Of a DNA stretch of 39,645 bases, positions 16,643-27,400 are shown in pieces (positions within the stretch are counted from its first letter, which is position 1; each line of letters begins with the position of its first letter). This DNA is from an uncultured Bryobacteraceae bacterium (lineage in GTDB: Bacteria > Acidobacteriota > Terriglobia > Bryobacterales > Bryobacteraceae), in NCBI GenBank assembly GCA_955652915.1, contig CATPCJ010000051.1, positions 1 through 39,645 of the forward strand, written 5' to 3'. Made by a program: the position numbers and the translations under genes. The notes under the pieces were generated by a model. It made no database searches. It worked only from the letters and a program-made list of their open reading frames with translations, and was not told the DNA's origin.

Positions 16643-16659
16643 CAAATTAGGACACTACC
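16643..16659 (-). repeat. Right terminal inverted repeat
   Basis: CAAATTAGGACACTACC is the exact complement of 14156-14172. Confidence 0.95.
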
Positions 16660-16667
16660 CCTTTTTG
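16660..16667. repeat. Target-site duplication, right copy
   Basis: The octamer cctttttg is identical to 14148-14155 and directly flanks the right inverted repeat. Confidence 0.92.
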
Positions 16668-16730
16668 GCTTCTTTATCGAAAAGGCCAGCGCGAAACAGC
16701 CAGGCGTGACAGCCGCCAGAAGCTCTCCAC

Positions 16731-16765
16731 AAAACAAAACGGCGGGAACCGCTCGGGTCCCCGCC
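16731..16765 (-). terminator. Intrinsic terminator of the receptor gene at 16795-20199
   Basis: On the minus strand a GC-rich hairpin (arms 16755-16765 and 16741-16750, a 4-nt loop and one bulge) is followed by GTTTTGTTTT. It begins 30 bp after the receptor stop. Confidence 0.85.
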
Positions 16766-16794
16766 GCCTGATTAATTTACTTGGTAAGTCTCGA

Positions 16795-19700
16795 CTAGAA
16801 TTGGAACTTTCCAGTCAGGACCAAAACGCGGCCGGATACGGCTGAACCTTGGAACGATCCGTACGGACTCGTCGGAGCGCTTACCGTGCTGGAAATCAAA
16901 CCCAGGCCCCCAACCGCGACATTAAAGGCCGGGCTGGTGAAGTTGGGGTGATTCATGAGGTTGAACGCGCTTGCTCCCAGGATGAACTTGGCGCGCTCAT
17001 GGATCGCGATTGTCTTGTATACGCTGGTGTCCACATCGGTATATCCCGGCGCCCGGAAGGAGTTGCGCGGAAGATTGCCGAAAGAGGTTTGCGATGTGAG
17101 TGTCGCAAACTGGCTGGTTGTGAAGCAAGCCTTATCGATATTGGCGTGGCCGCACGAGGTTTGTATGTTCCCGTCTAGCAAGGCGGCTAAAACGTTGCCG
17201 CCAACGGAGGCTCCCAGGCGGCCGGCGATGCGGCTATTGATGACACTGAACGGAGTGCCGGTGCGCGCGAAGATCTTGCCGGCCAGCGCCCAGCCCCCGA
17301 AAACGTTGCTCACCAACTTGTTCGACGACTTCACCGGCAATTCCCACAGAAAATCCGCGACGAAGTTATGACGGATATCGTAGTCGGCGTTACTGTAGTT
17401 CAGCCGGCGCAGGTTGAGCGCGTCGTTCTGGCTGGTCAACGAATCGCCGCTGAAGAATAGTGTGAGTCCACCATTGGACACGGTGTCCAGGGCATGGCTC
17501 CAGGTGTAGCCCATTTGGCCCTGGAAGCCGTAGCCGAAGGCTCGGCGGTAAGAAGCCGTCAGGCCCGAATAATTCGACCATCCGTTGTTGGAGAGGTCCG
17601 TAACGATTCGGAAACGAGTGTCGGGGGCGACGCTAGGCAGCCCTCCAAAGCCGTTCGGATAGCTCGCGGCGGAGGCGCTCCCATTCGCTTTCAAATTTCT
17701 ATTGAAGACATCGTATCCGTGATTTCCCACATAGGCGGCCGTGAACACATTCTTGGTAAGGAATTGGTGCTGGATCTCAAAGCTCCATTCCAGATACTTG
17801 GTGTTGTTGAGCGTCGAGGGAATGTTGAAGTACGGCGGGGGAGTGAATGCAACCGGCGCGAGAGCCGCCTGCAGTTGCGACAAGGTGGCGCCGCCGGCAA
17901 AGCCGCGTTGGAATGCTTGACCGGTTGCAACAGCGATCGCCGGGGCCGAACCCGCACCGCCGGTGTTAACTGTACCCGTGCGAATCGTGGGTGTGAAAAC
18001 GTTTGGAGAGTTACCGAATAGGCTGCCTGCGAAGAAGGCTGGGAATTGATCGGCGAACAAACCAACGCCGCCGCGAATCACGGTATTTCTCGACCAGCCC
18101 GGATTGTAAGTGATGCCGAGGCGCGGCTGGGGAACTACCGATTCGATGTTATAAAACGCGTGCGACAGGCCGGTTTGAATGGATTGATTGTAAGGAATGC
18201 TGGCGCCCTTCTGTAGTGAGGCGAACGGAGTGACGAATCGCGAGAAGCAATTGTCCGTGCAGTCCGGATTCCCCGTCCGATCCAAGCGAAGGCCCACGGT
18301 GATCTTCACATTCGGCTTTACGGCCCACTCATCCTGCAAATAGAAGCCGACATTGTACAGCCGCAGGTGAGCGGTTGGGCTTGCCGCGAAGCGCTGGACG
18401 TAATTACTGCCGGTGGTGGGATCGATGATGCCGGCGGCGAACTCATCCAGGCCCGCGAACTGGAAGCGGCCGGCCCGAATTAAGGTGTTGTTGCCGGTGT
18501 CGGTGACGCGGTTGTAACGATAATTCACGCCGACCTTGACCGTATGCTTGCCGATGATATAGGAAAAGTCATCCACTAGTTGGATCTGACCCACTCGGCG
18601 ACCTTGCGGGTATCGCGTATTGTCGTTACCCAGTCCAGTGAACCCTGCTGCGTTTGATCCACCATCCAGGATCTGGAACTGTGTCGGAAATGCCGCCAGG
18701 GTTGCATTCAGGTCGGACGGACCGAAGATCGCGCTGTACCAGTTTACGGAGGCCGTCAGCTTATTCACCGTGCGCGGCGTGAGGATCGACGTATAATCGA
18801 TGTCGCCTTCGTACTGCGGCTGGTTGCTGATGGCGTTGAATATCGGATTGATGGGGTCGGTGGCCGTCGGCTGCAAACCGTGATCGGTCTTGAAGCGGAT
18901 GAACAGCTTGTGTCTGTCGTTGACGTTGTAGTCCACCCTGGAGCTGAACAGCCATTCCGTATTCTGATTCGACACATTGGTGCCAAACCCATCCGCGCAC
19001 GAGACGTTGGTTCCAAAGATGCCATTGCCCACGCCGGTCGGGGTATCGGCCAAAGCGCCGCAACCCAATGTTCCGGTGCTGTCCTGCAGGTTTCCATCGC
19101 CGTTGGTGACCTTCACCTTCCGGCTGCTTCCCGGAGCGGAATTGTACAGTCCGAATGCTTTTTGATACAGCGGAACCTGCGCCGAGGGAAGGTTCTTCAA
19201 AATGTAATTCTGTAGATCCACGGATGGAATAGTCACGAAGCCGGCGCTGGGAAGTGTGTAGCGCAGGCCTTCCGTGTCGACGAAAAAGAACAGCTTGTCC
19301 TTGATAGCCCGCCCGCCGAACGATGCGGCATATTGATTCGAGAGCGCGCGCGAACGGGGGGTGTCGCTCGAGTTATTGAAGAAATCGTTCGCGTTCATGA
19401 AAGATCCGTTGTAGGTGTACAACAGGTTCCCGTGGAATGCGTTGGAGCCGGACTTGGTGATGGTGTTCACCTGCGCCCCGGCCTGGCGTCCATATTGAGC
19501 CGAATAGCCGTTCTGAACCACCGTGGTTTCCTGAACTTCATTCGCGCCCAGCGTAAGGTTGCTGGCGCCGGAATTGTTCAGGTTGAGGTAAGGATCCATG
19601 TTGTCGATGCCGTTGATCGTGAAAAGATTGGCTGTGCCCGGCAAGCCATGCGAGCTGAAGTTCCCGTAGCCCGCGCCGGTGCTGACGGCGATTCCAGGAA

Positions 19701-20199
19701 CCGTAAACGCAGCGGCCGTGATGTCGCCGCCGGGAGTGGGAAGCAGATCGAGCTGCTTGGTGGAAAACGTCGAAGCGATGTTCGCGTTATCGGCCTGAAG
19801 CAACGGAGCGGAGTCGTTCACCATCACCACTTCCTTCGCTTCTTCCGGCCGTAAAATCAGGTTGAGCGTCTGCACTTGGCCCACTGCCACCGCCACCCGC
19901 GTGCTGTCCGATTTCAAACCGGGGGTCGAGGCCGAAACGGCATATTGGCCCGGTTTCAAGAACGTAAAGCGGTATTGTCCGTCGCCGCCCGAATCCACCG
20001 TGCGCCCATCACCGGTGTCGACATTTTTCAGTACCACTTTCGCGCCTGGGACAACTGCGCCCGAGGAGTCTGTCACGGTCCCCGTGACGTCTCCTGAAGT
20101 AATAGTTTGGGAATGTACCGCTGGTGCGACAAAGGTCAGCGCCAACATAATGGTCGCGGCAATCAGTGCCGCTGAAAATTTCTTTGCTTGTATGTTCAT
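16795..20199 (-). CDS. Oar-like TonB-dependent receptor
   Basis: A 1,134-aa outer-membrane protein. A signal peptide (MNIQAKKFSAALIAATIML to AVHSQ) is followed by a carboxypeptidase-regulatory beta-sandwich (GDVTGTVTDSSGAVVPGAKV, about residues 35-115). The TonB plug includes ETTVVQNGYSAQYGRQAGAQVNTITKSGSN, given here as a landmark only in part. A long beta-barrel ends in LTGKFQF with the terminal phenylalanine expected for BAM-dependent insertion. Receptors of this class import large substrates, often glycans or peptides, using TonB energy; the ligand is unknown. ATG 20199 is strongly supported by AAGGAGG 6 bp upstream; the open frame extends further but lacks features. It is divergent from the next receptor across a 606-bp gap. 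Confidence 0.95.
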   Translation of the reverse strand: MNIQAKKFSAALIAATIMLALTFVAPAVHSQTITSGDVTGTVTDSSGAVVPGAKVVLKNVDTGDGRTVDSGGDGQYRFTFLKPGQYAVSASTPGLKSDSTRVAVAVGQVQTLNLILRPEEAKEVVMVNDSAPLLQADNANIASTFSTKQLDLLPTPGGDITAAAFTVPGIAVSTGAGYGNFSSHGLPGTANLFTINGIDNMDPYLNLNNSGASNLTLGANEVQETTVVQNGYSAQYGRQAGAQVNTITKSGSNAFHGNLLYTYNGSFMNANDFFNNSSDTPRSRALSNQYAASFGGRAIKDKLFFFVDTEGLRYTLPSAGFVTIPSVDLQNYILKNLPSAQVPLYQKAFGLYNSAPGSSRKVKVTNGDGNLQDSTGTLGCGALADTPTGVGNGIFGTNVSCADGFGTNVSNQNTEWLFSSRVDYNVNDRHKLFIRFKTDHGLQPTATDPINPIFNAISNQPQYEGDIDYTSILTPRTVNKLTASVNWYSAIFGPSDLNATLAAFPTQFQILDGGSNAAGFTGLGNDNTRYPQGRRVGQIQLVDDFSYIIGKHTVKVGVNYRYNRVTDTGNNTLIRAGRFQFAGLDEFAAGIIDPTTGSNYVQRFAASPTAHLRLYNVGFYLQDEWAVKPNVKITVGLRLDRTGNPDCTDNCFSRFVTPFASLQKGASIPYNQSIQTGLSHAFYNIESVVPQPRLGITYNPGWSRNTVIRGGVGLFADQFPAFFAGSLFGNSPNVFTPTIRTGTVNTGGAGSAPAIAVATGQAFQRGFAGGATLSQLQAALAPVAFTPPPYFNIPSTLNNTKYLEWSFEIQHQFLTKNVFTAAYVGNHGYDVFNRNLKANGSASAASYPNGFGGLPSVAPDTRFRIVTDLSNNGWSNYSGLTASYRRAFGYGFQGQMGYTWSHALDTVSNGGLTLFFSGDSLTSQNDALNLRRLNYSNADYDIRHNFVADFLWELPVKSSNKLVSNVFGGWALAGKIFARTGTPFSVINSRIAGRLGASVGGNVLAALLDGNIQTSCGHANIDKACFTTSQFATLTSQTSFGNLPRNSFRAPGYTDVDTSVYKTIAIHERAKFILGASAFNLMNHPNFTSPAFNVAVGGLGLISSTVSAPTSPYGSFQGSAVSGRVLVLTGKFQF

Positions 20200-20332
20200 C
20201 CACTTCCTCCTTGACAGTAGGGCTACAACCGGCCGGCCGATTCTTGTACCCACAAAGCGCGTCTTGTACTTTCGGTTCTCATGAGCACCCGCGATACCAA
20301 AGCGGGATGCCTCGAAAATTACAAACAGGTTC

Positions 20333-20338
20333 ATTATA
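20333..20338 (-). promoter_or_regulatory. Candidate -10 box for the minus-strand receptor
   Basis: On the minus strand the sequence reads TATAAT, a perfect -10 hexamer, within TTATATAATG. No good -35 is found at 15 to 19 bp. It would give a leader of about 127 nt before ATG 20199. Confidence 0.4.
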
Positions 20339-20714
20339 TAACAAGAACTTAGGCTCCGTGACCACAGATTTTAGATATGTTTTACGGAAGATTTCCAGGC
20401 CCAGCTTCCAGAATCCGGATGCCAGCACCAACGCTACGGTGGTGCCCTACGGCAGATAGGTCTGGCGCGCTGTTCCTTCGCGTACACGGTATCGACCGGG
20501 ATTTCCCGATCCTCTGCATGATTCCTGTTGCTTCTGACGAAAGCGAGTGCTCCGCCGCTTGCGCGCTCATTGATCGATGATTTCGGTAGAGAAAAGTAGT
20601 GAGCCGATCGGGTCCGATTTCCGCCGCTCTTTTTCAAGGCCGCCGCGAGGCCGTTGCGGCCGTTTTTGGAATCTTTCCCGCCCAATCTACCAGAAAACAT
20701 ATCTTAACAATTTT

Positions 20715-20744
20715 TTGCCATTTGTAACTTTGTTGTTATACAAT
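20715..20744 (+). promoter_or_regulatory. Candidate sigma-70-like promoter for the receptor gene at 20806
   Basis: TTGCCA (20715-20720) and TACAAT (20739-20744) are separated by 18 bp and each matches the consensus at five of six positions. The predicted leader is about 55 nt. Confidence 0.5.
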
Positions 20745-20805
20745 CATCTTGTTTGGAACGCCATAAACCATTTGAGTGGTTATCCGGGCGCTCCAGGGGA
20801 GGCGT

Positions 20806-23800
20806 ATGAAAACCAGAAGGACCCATCGGATGTATATTCTGGCGGCTGCTTTATTGGCGGCGCTGACGATTCTCTCGGTCGGCGCTTTCGCCCAATCAAC
20901 GAGCGGCGACTTGGTTGGCACGGTAGTGGACGCGACGGGCGGAGCGGTCTCCGGCGCAACCATCACCGCGGAGAATCAAGCCACCGGCATCAAGGCAACG
21001 GCAACCACCAACGGGAGTGGGCAGTATCGTATCAGCAACTTGCCTGTAGGACAATATGCGGTGTCCGTTGTAAAAACAGGATTCACATCCGCCACGCTCA
21101 AAGATGTAGCGGTTGAACTGAGCAAGATCTCAACCGCGAATGTCACGGTTCAAGTGGGACAGGTTTCCGCTTCCGTAGACGTACAAGAATCCGTCGTGAG
21201 CATGGACACTACCACCGCACAGGTGCAGAACACGTTTCAAACGAAGGCGGCTGCGGATCTGCCAACGGCCAGCGTCGGCCTTGGAGTTCTGAATCTGTCT
21301 CTGCTGGGCTCCGGTGTGTCCAGCAGCGGGGGTATCGGCGCCGGCACGGGGCCCGCTGTTGGCGGTCAGCGCCCGCGCAACAACAATTTCACGATTGAGG
21401 GAATCGACAATAACAACAAGTCGGTGACCGGTCCGCTGGTCTTCATTCCGAATGACGCCGTTGCCGAGTTCTCTCTGCTGCAGAACCAATTTGCCGCCGA
21501 ATACGGCCACTCCTCCGGCGGCCAATTCAATACCATCGTGAAGAGCGGCACCAACCAATTGCACGGCTCCATTTACGACTACTTGCTGAACCGGAATCTC
21601 AACGCCATCGATCAGTCGCTGCAAAATCAAGGCTTCACAAAGAATCCGCGTTTCGACCAGAATCGGCTGGGGGCAACCATCGGTGGTCCGATTAAGAAGA
21701 ACAAGTGGTTCTACTTCGGCAACTTCGAGTACACTCCCCTGGGGCAAGCCAGTTCGCAGTCGGCTCAAGTCGAGTCTCCCACGTCGGCGGGTTATGCCGC
21801 CTTGGCCGGGCTCCCCGGTTTGTCGGCGGCCAACTTCGGGATTCTCAAACAGTATGTGCCCGCGTCGCCGGCTTCGAACGGCGACGTCCTGTTGCAGGGC
21901 GACGGTAAGACGCCGGTTCGGGTGGGCGGGCAGACAATTCCGTTGGGCGTGCTGCCGTTGGCTTCGCCTAACTTCACCAACTCGTATGCCGCAATCATCT
22001 CTTCCGACTACAGCTTCTCGGAAAATGACCAGTTGCGCGGCCGCTACATCTATAACAAGGTGAGCGCAATCGACGCCAATGCGGAGCTTCCTCAATTCTT
22101 TCTGTCCGCGCCGACCACCTACTACCTGGCAACCCTGACTGAATATCACAATTTCAGCCCGAATCTGACCAACGAGTTCCGCCTGGGCTATAACCGCTAT
22201 AACAACACCACCCCGTCCGGAGACTTCAAGTTTCCAGGCCTCGATCAATTCCCCAATATCGTGTTGAACGACCTGAACCTGAATATCGGGGCCGACGGCA
22301 ATGCCCCTCAGTTCACCATCCAGAACACCTACCAGATCACCGATAACGTGAGCTGGGTCAAGGGCCGTCATAGCTTCAAGTTTGGCTTCGACGGAAGGAA
22401 AGCCATCAGCCCCGGAACGTTCACGCAACGCGCGCGCGGCGAATACAACTACAACAGCACCCTCCTGTACCTCCAGGATTTCACGCCCGACAACCTCTCC
22501 GAACGGAGCGTCGGAAACGTGATTTACTATGGCGACCAGGTTGCGTTATATCCGTACTTCAACGATAACTGGCGTATCAAGCCGAACCTTACCCTGAACT
22601 TGGGTTTACGCTACGAATTCACCAGCGTGCCCTACTCACAACGGCTGCAGCGCCTGAATCACATCTCCGACACGCCGGGTGTGCTGGTCTTCAATGAGCC
22701 TCAACCGCAGTACCATAACTTCGCGCCGCGCATTGGCATCGCCTATACGCCCGGCAAGAACGGCAACACCTCCATTCGGGCCGGTTTCGGCATCTCTTAC
22801 GATGTCCTGTACGACAACATCGGAATTCTTTCGCTGCCGCCTCAGCTCAGCACCACGGTGGATACCGATCCGCTGGGTTCTCCCACCGGTAGCGGACCCA
22901 ATTTCCTGAAGAATGGCGGTATCCCGCCGAATGCAAGCGTCGGCCAATTATCCCGCGCCGATGCCATTGCCTCCACTTCCAACTACGTCCCGAATCAGCA
23001 ACTCCCGTACTCCATCCAGTGGAACTTCGGCGTCCAGCACGTGTTCAAGAAAGACTATACGTTTGAGGCCCGCTACCTGGGCACGCGCGGCGTTCACCTG
23101 AACGTGCAGGAGCGTGTCAACAAGCAGCCGAAGGTGACGTCAAGCGTCTTCCTGCCCACCTACCTGCAGGCCCCCAGTCAGGCCACGTTGGATGGGCTCA
23201 CCACGACGCTGGCGCAAATCCAGGCCAGGTCGAATACGGTCCCTCAGTTCCTCGCGGCCGGCTTCACCAATCCGATCGTGGAATTCTCGCCAATCGGGAA
23301 TTCGACGTACAACGGGCTCGCCTTGCAGTTGAACAGACGCTTCTCCAACGGGTTCAGCATGATCGGAGCTTATACCTGGAGCCATCTAATCGATGACAGC
23401 ACGGCGGACTTCTTTACCACGCGCGTCTTACTCCGCGGCGCGCTGAGGATTTCACGAACCTGAAGAGGGATCGATCTACCTCGGCTTTGGACCGCCGGCA
23501 TAGATTCACCCTTACCGCCATCTACGATCTGCCGTTCTTCAAGCATTCCAACTGGCTGGCCAAGAATGTTCTTGGCAACTGGGAGATCGCGCCGATCTAC
23601 ACCTTCGAGAGTCCCGAATACGCCACCCCGCAGAGCTCAGTCGATGCCAATCAGAACGGCGATTCGGCCGGCGATCGCACCATTATCAACACCGCCGGAG
23701 TCGATGGAACCAGCAGCAACGTTACCGCGCTGAAAAATAGCGCGGGGGCCACGGTTGCCTACCTTGCCACCAATCCCAACGCCCGATACATCAAAGCTCA

Positions 23801-24110
23801 ACTGGGTGCGCTCACAAACGGAGGCAGAAACACCCTCGCTACCCGGCGGATCAATAACGTCGATCTCACGGTGGTGAAGCGGTTCAATGTGACGGAGCGG
23901 GTGCGTTTTGAATTGTTCGGACAGTTCCTGAACGCTTTCAACCATCCGCAATTCACCCCTGGTTTATTGAATCAGGTTAATTCGATTGCCACCACCGGGT
24001 CCGGCGTGCTCAATTTCGTCACTGCGGGAAACAAGGCGTTCAACAATCCGGAAGTCACTTTCAACAGCAACGCGCGCGTGATCCAGATTGCCGCCAAGTT
24101 CGTCTTCTAG
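20806..24110 (+). pseudogene. Oar-like TonB-dependent receptor, frameshifted
   Basis: The first frame runs from ATG 20806 (GGGGAGG just upstream) to TGA 23463. It has a signal peptide (MYILAAALLAALTIL to GAFAQ), a carboxypeptidase-regulatory domain (GDLVGTVVDATGGAVSGATI), a plug (NQFAAEYGHSSGGQFNTIV) and most of the barrel. After residue Val at 23425-23427 the conserved text continues one frame away (TPRRAEDFTNLKRDRS, from 23430) and reads on through DRRHRFTLTAIYDLPFF to the terminal AAKFVF at 24110. A one-base loss at 23428-23429 explains this. No slippery heptamer is present, so programmed frameshifting is unlikely. It is either a recent pseudogene or a sequencing error; the rest of the gene shows no decay. 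Unbroken length would be about 1,100 aa. Confidence 0.85.
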
Positions 24111-24133
24111 CGAGTTGCAGGCTTCAGCTTGTG

Positions 24134-24159
24134 GAGGGTGTGGATCCGGCCGCACCCTC
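24134..24159 (+). terminator. Possible terminator hairpin after the frameshifted receptor
   Basis: GAGGGTGTG pairs with CGCACCCTC (one G-T pair) around an 8-nt loop, 24 bp after the stop. Only TTCCTT follows, so efficiency is doubtful. Confidence 0.45.
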
Positions 24160-24317
24160 TTCCTTGGATCGTTCGGCAGAGCGATCCCAGCCGAGGCGGC
24201 CGCTATCTCCACAATGATCCTGCATCGCTAACACTCTCGCATCACGCCACTTACTAAACCTGAGTAAGTCCCGCGAGGGAGCCGCGCCCGGACCGGTTCT
24301 GGCGGTAAGATTAATTA

Positions 24318-24348
24318 TTCACTATAAATGTTACATCTGTGATACGAT
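24318..24348 (+). promoter_or_regulatory. Weak candidate promoter for the receptor gene at 24427
   Basis: In the AT-rich stretch before the gene, TGATACGAT gives an extended -10 (TACGAT 24343-24348). TTCACT (24318-24323) is a loose -35 at 19 bp. The 316-bp gap holds nothing else apart from the hairpin at its left end. Confidence 0.3.
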
Positions 24349-24426
24349 TTCGTAAGCCCGGTCAGCTTCTTGTTTGGCGTGAAGAAATCGCTCGGCCGAG
24401 GTTCATTCAAAACTGGGGGTAACAAA

Positions 24427-27400
24427 ATGGTGAACAAATGTTTGGCGCTGCTGTCAGGCGTCCTTTTATGCGGCGTCTCGCTTTACGCTCAAGCCAACGC
24501 GACCGGAACGATTCAGGGAACTGTAACGGACAAATCGGGTGCGGTGGTCCCGGGCGCCGGCGTTAAGCTTTCGAGCAAGGACACAGGCCTCGCGCGCGAA
24601 GCCAAGAGCGGTGCGGCCGGGCAATACCGGTTCGAGCTGCTTCCGGCCGGAACGTACAACGTTCGTGTAAGCTCCCTTGGATTCTCGACGATCAGCTTCG
24701 AGAACGTCTCCGTTTCGGTGAGCCAGACGACGGACTTGAATGCGAGCTTGTCGCCCAGCACTCAGGCGGAAGTGGTCACGGTAGAGGCCAGCGGCGCGGC
24801 ATTGGTCGACACCACCAAGTCGGATGTCAGCCTCGCCATTTCTCCCAAAATGCTTCAGGATCTTCCGCTGAATGGCAGGGACTTCGTCAATCTCGCCACC
24901 CTCGCTCCCGGCGCCCGTCCCGTCAATTCTTATGACCCCACCAAGAACCGCATCGGCGTATTCGCCGTGGATGGCTCCAACGGCCGCAACGTGAACGTCA
25001 CGGTGAACGGCATCGACGACAAAGACAACACCGTCGGCGGACCGGTGATGCAGCTTCCCCTCGAGGCCGTGGAAGAGTTCCATATCAGCACGCAGCGCTT
25101 CTCGGCCGCCAATGGCCGCAGCGAAGGCGCGGCAATCACCACCATCACCAAGTCCGGCACCAATCAGTTTCACGGCTCGCTGTATTTCTTCGATCGCAAC
25201 GAAGCCCTGAATGCTAACGACTACTTCGATGTGCAGGCCGGCAATCCGAAATCGCCTTACTCCCGCCAGCAGTTCGGCGGTTCCATTGGCGGCCCCGTTC
25301 GCAAGGACAAAGATTTTCTGTTCTTCACCCTGGAGCGCGAGCGCGAGGCCACCAACATCATCGTGGACCCGACGCTGTTTACAGAATTGAGCTTGGTGAA
25401 ATCATTAGGCGCTCAGCCCGTCAGCGCGATTCCGACGCCGTATTTCGACTGGCGCTACAACGGACGCTGGGATCATCGGATCAACGACAAGAACAACCTG
25501 TTCGTCAGCTACAGCAACCAGAACAACACCGGACTCAACGATCAATCCAGCTCCAACAACGACCTGACGGCCGGCAACTTCACCACCAACCAGTTGATTC
25601 TGGCCAGCGTCAATCTAAGCTCCGTAATCACGCCGAGTGTAGTGAACTCCGCGACGGTGGGTTATCAATACTGGAACAATCTGATCGATTCCACCCTCAA
25701 GTTGCCGACGGTCACCTTCGCTTCCGGCGAGTATTTCGGAACCAACGGCAACGTGCCCCAGCAGTCCTTCCAGAAGAAGTGGCAATTCCGTGACGACCTG
25801 TCGTTCACGCGCGGCAAGCATAACTTCAAGACCGGTTTTGACTACCTGCATGAGCCGGTGCTCGGCGGATTCTTCGAATTCACTCCAACTCCATCGGTAA
25901 CGTTTAGCGCCGATCCGAGCCAGATCCTGGGCGATCCGAAGACCTATCCGCAGCGCTTCGCCACTCCTGGCCTCATCACCAACATTGCCGAAACATCCGG
26001 CAATCCGTACTTCCTGCTCAGCACCAAAATGCTGGGACTGTACTTCCAGGACGACTGGAAAGTCTCGCGCCGCCTGACGCTTAATCTAGGTCTCCGCTGG
26101 GATAAAGATTTCAACATGGTCGCTGGTCAAGTCCAGACCCGTTCGCGGGCGTTTCAGGAACTCAAGGCAATCAACAGCCCCTATGGCGGCGGAGTCCCGC
26201 ACGACGACAACAAGGATTTCAGTCCCCGGATCGGCTTTGCCTATGACCTCACCGGTCACGGCAAGCACATTGTTCGCGGGGGATTTGGTCTCTACTACGG
26301 CCAGATCTTCCAGAACATTACGCTGTTCATGATCCAACAGGCTAACCCCACCATCTTCGCGACCGTTTTGAACCTGAACAGCACCGGGCCCACGGATGCA
26401 CAAGCGGACATCGTTCCCACCACGGGAAAACCGCTGTCGGCCTTCCGCTATGGAGTCGACCCACTGCCGATTCCCCCGGCCCCGCCCACCAGCCTTCCGG
26501 CTGGATCGACGGGCCGTATCATCGATCCAAAATATCGGAACCCGTTTACCGAACAATTCAATATCGGATACTCGTTCTCGATTGACGACGCCAATGTAGT
26601 CGAGGTGGACTATACCCACGTTCTCAGCTTGCACGAGTCGAAGAGCGTTCAAATCAATCCGAAGAGTCCGAACTTCTCCGGCCGCCTTCTGGATTCCGCA
26701 TTCAGGGCGGCGAACCAACCCGTTTTGGGCAGCATCACCGATTTCGCCTCGGTCGGCCGTTCACGCTACGACGGCTTAAATCTCGTCTATCGCCGTCGCT
26801 TAAGCCGCCACTTCACTCTGAACACCAGCTATGTGTTCTCCAAAGCTCTGGCATATAACGGATCGGCTGCGAATTTCGGACAGGCGGGCACGGATCCGTC
26901 CAACATTTTTGCCGCGCACGATTTCGGTCCCACGCCGGTTGATGAAAGACATCGCTGGGTTACCAGCGGCGTCGTTAATCTTCCCTGGGGCTTCCACGTC
27001 GCGCCCATTATGCAATGGGCATCCGCGCGTCCGTACACCCCAAAGCAAGGTACCGATTACTTCGGAGTCGGCAATGGCAGCACGACTGATTACGCCATCA
27101 CCTTGAACAGCGACCCCACCAATCTGACGGCCACCAAGGCTTATACGGCAGCGCAGCTTCGCTCCTGCCTGGCAGCGGCAACTTGCACCATTCAGTCCTT
27201 CGGTTCTCTGCGCGGTGCGCCTTTCTACCAATTGGACGCGCGCTTCGGCAAGACCTTCACATTCCGCGAAAAGATCAAGCTGGAATTCATCTTCCAGGCC
27301 TTCGACCTTACCAACCGCGCGAATTTCGGCGCCAACTTCCAGAACAATATCCGCAGCTCGCAGTTCGGAAAGCCCACCGGATTCATCACGCCATCCAGCG

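Larger units (their letters stand above)
14156..16659 (+). mobile_element. IS1-like transposable element with passenger genes, 2,504 bp, intact ends
   Basis: The element is bounded by perfect 17-bp inverted repeats (GGTAGTGTCCTAATTTG and its complement) and an 8-bp target duplication. It contains an IS1-like DDE transposase (15326-16162), two small genes that follow it (16159-16470 and 16451-16636) and a divergent passenger gene (14210-15259). Simple IS1-family elements are usually 0.7 to 1.2 kb, so more than half of this one is cargo. By eye it is less GC-rich than the flanks. It landed between a small secreted-protein gene and the terminator of a TonB-dependent receptor, and no flanking gene is interrupted. 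All four frames and both ends are intact, so recent arrival and possible mobility are likely. Confidence 0.93.
20200..20805. other. Intergenic region between divergent receptor genes
   Basis: This 606-bp stretch has no supportable gene. Short open frames on both strands lack ribosome sites and family features. Candidate promoters sit near each end, facing outward. The middle (about 20400-20700) shows nothing I can name. Confidence 0.6.

Noticed and set aside
21130-22428. A 432-codon minus-strand frame opposite the second receptor
   Set aside because: Valine/arginine/glycine-rich translation without motifs, entirely inside a well-supported receptor.
23425-23435. Programmed ribosomal frameshift in the second receptor
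   Set aside because: No slippery heptamer or downstream structure is visible, and the receptor family does not use recoding.
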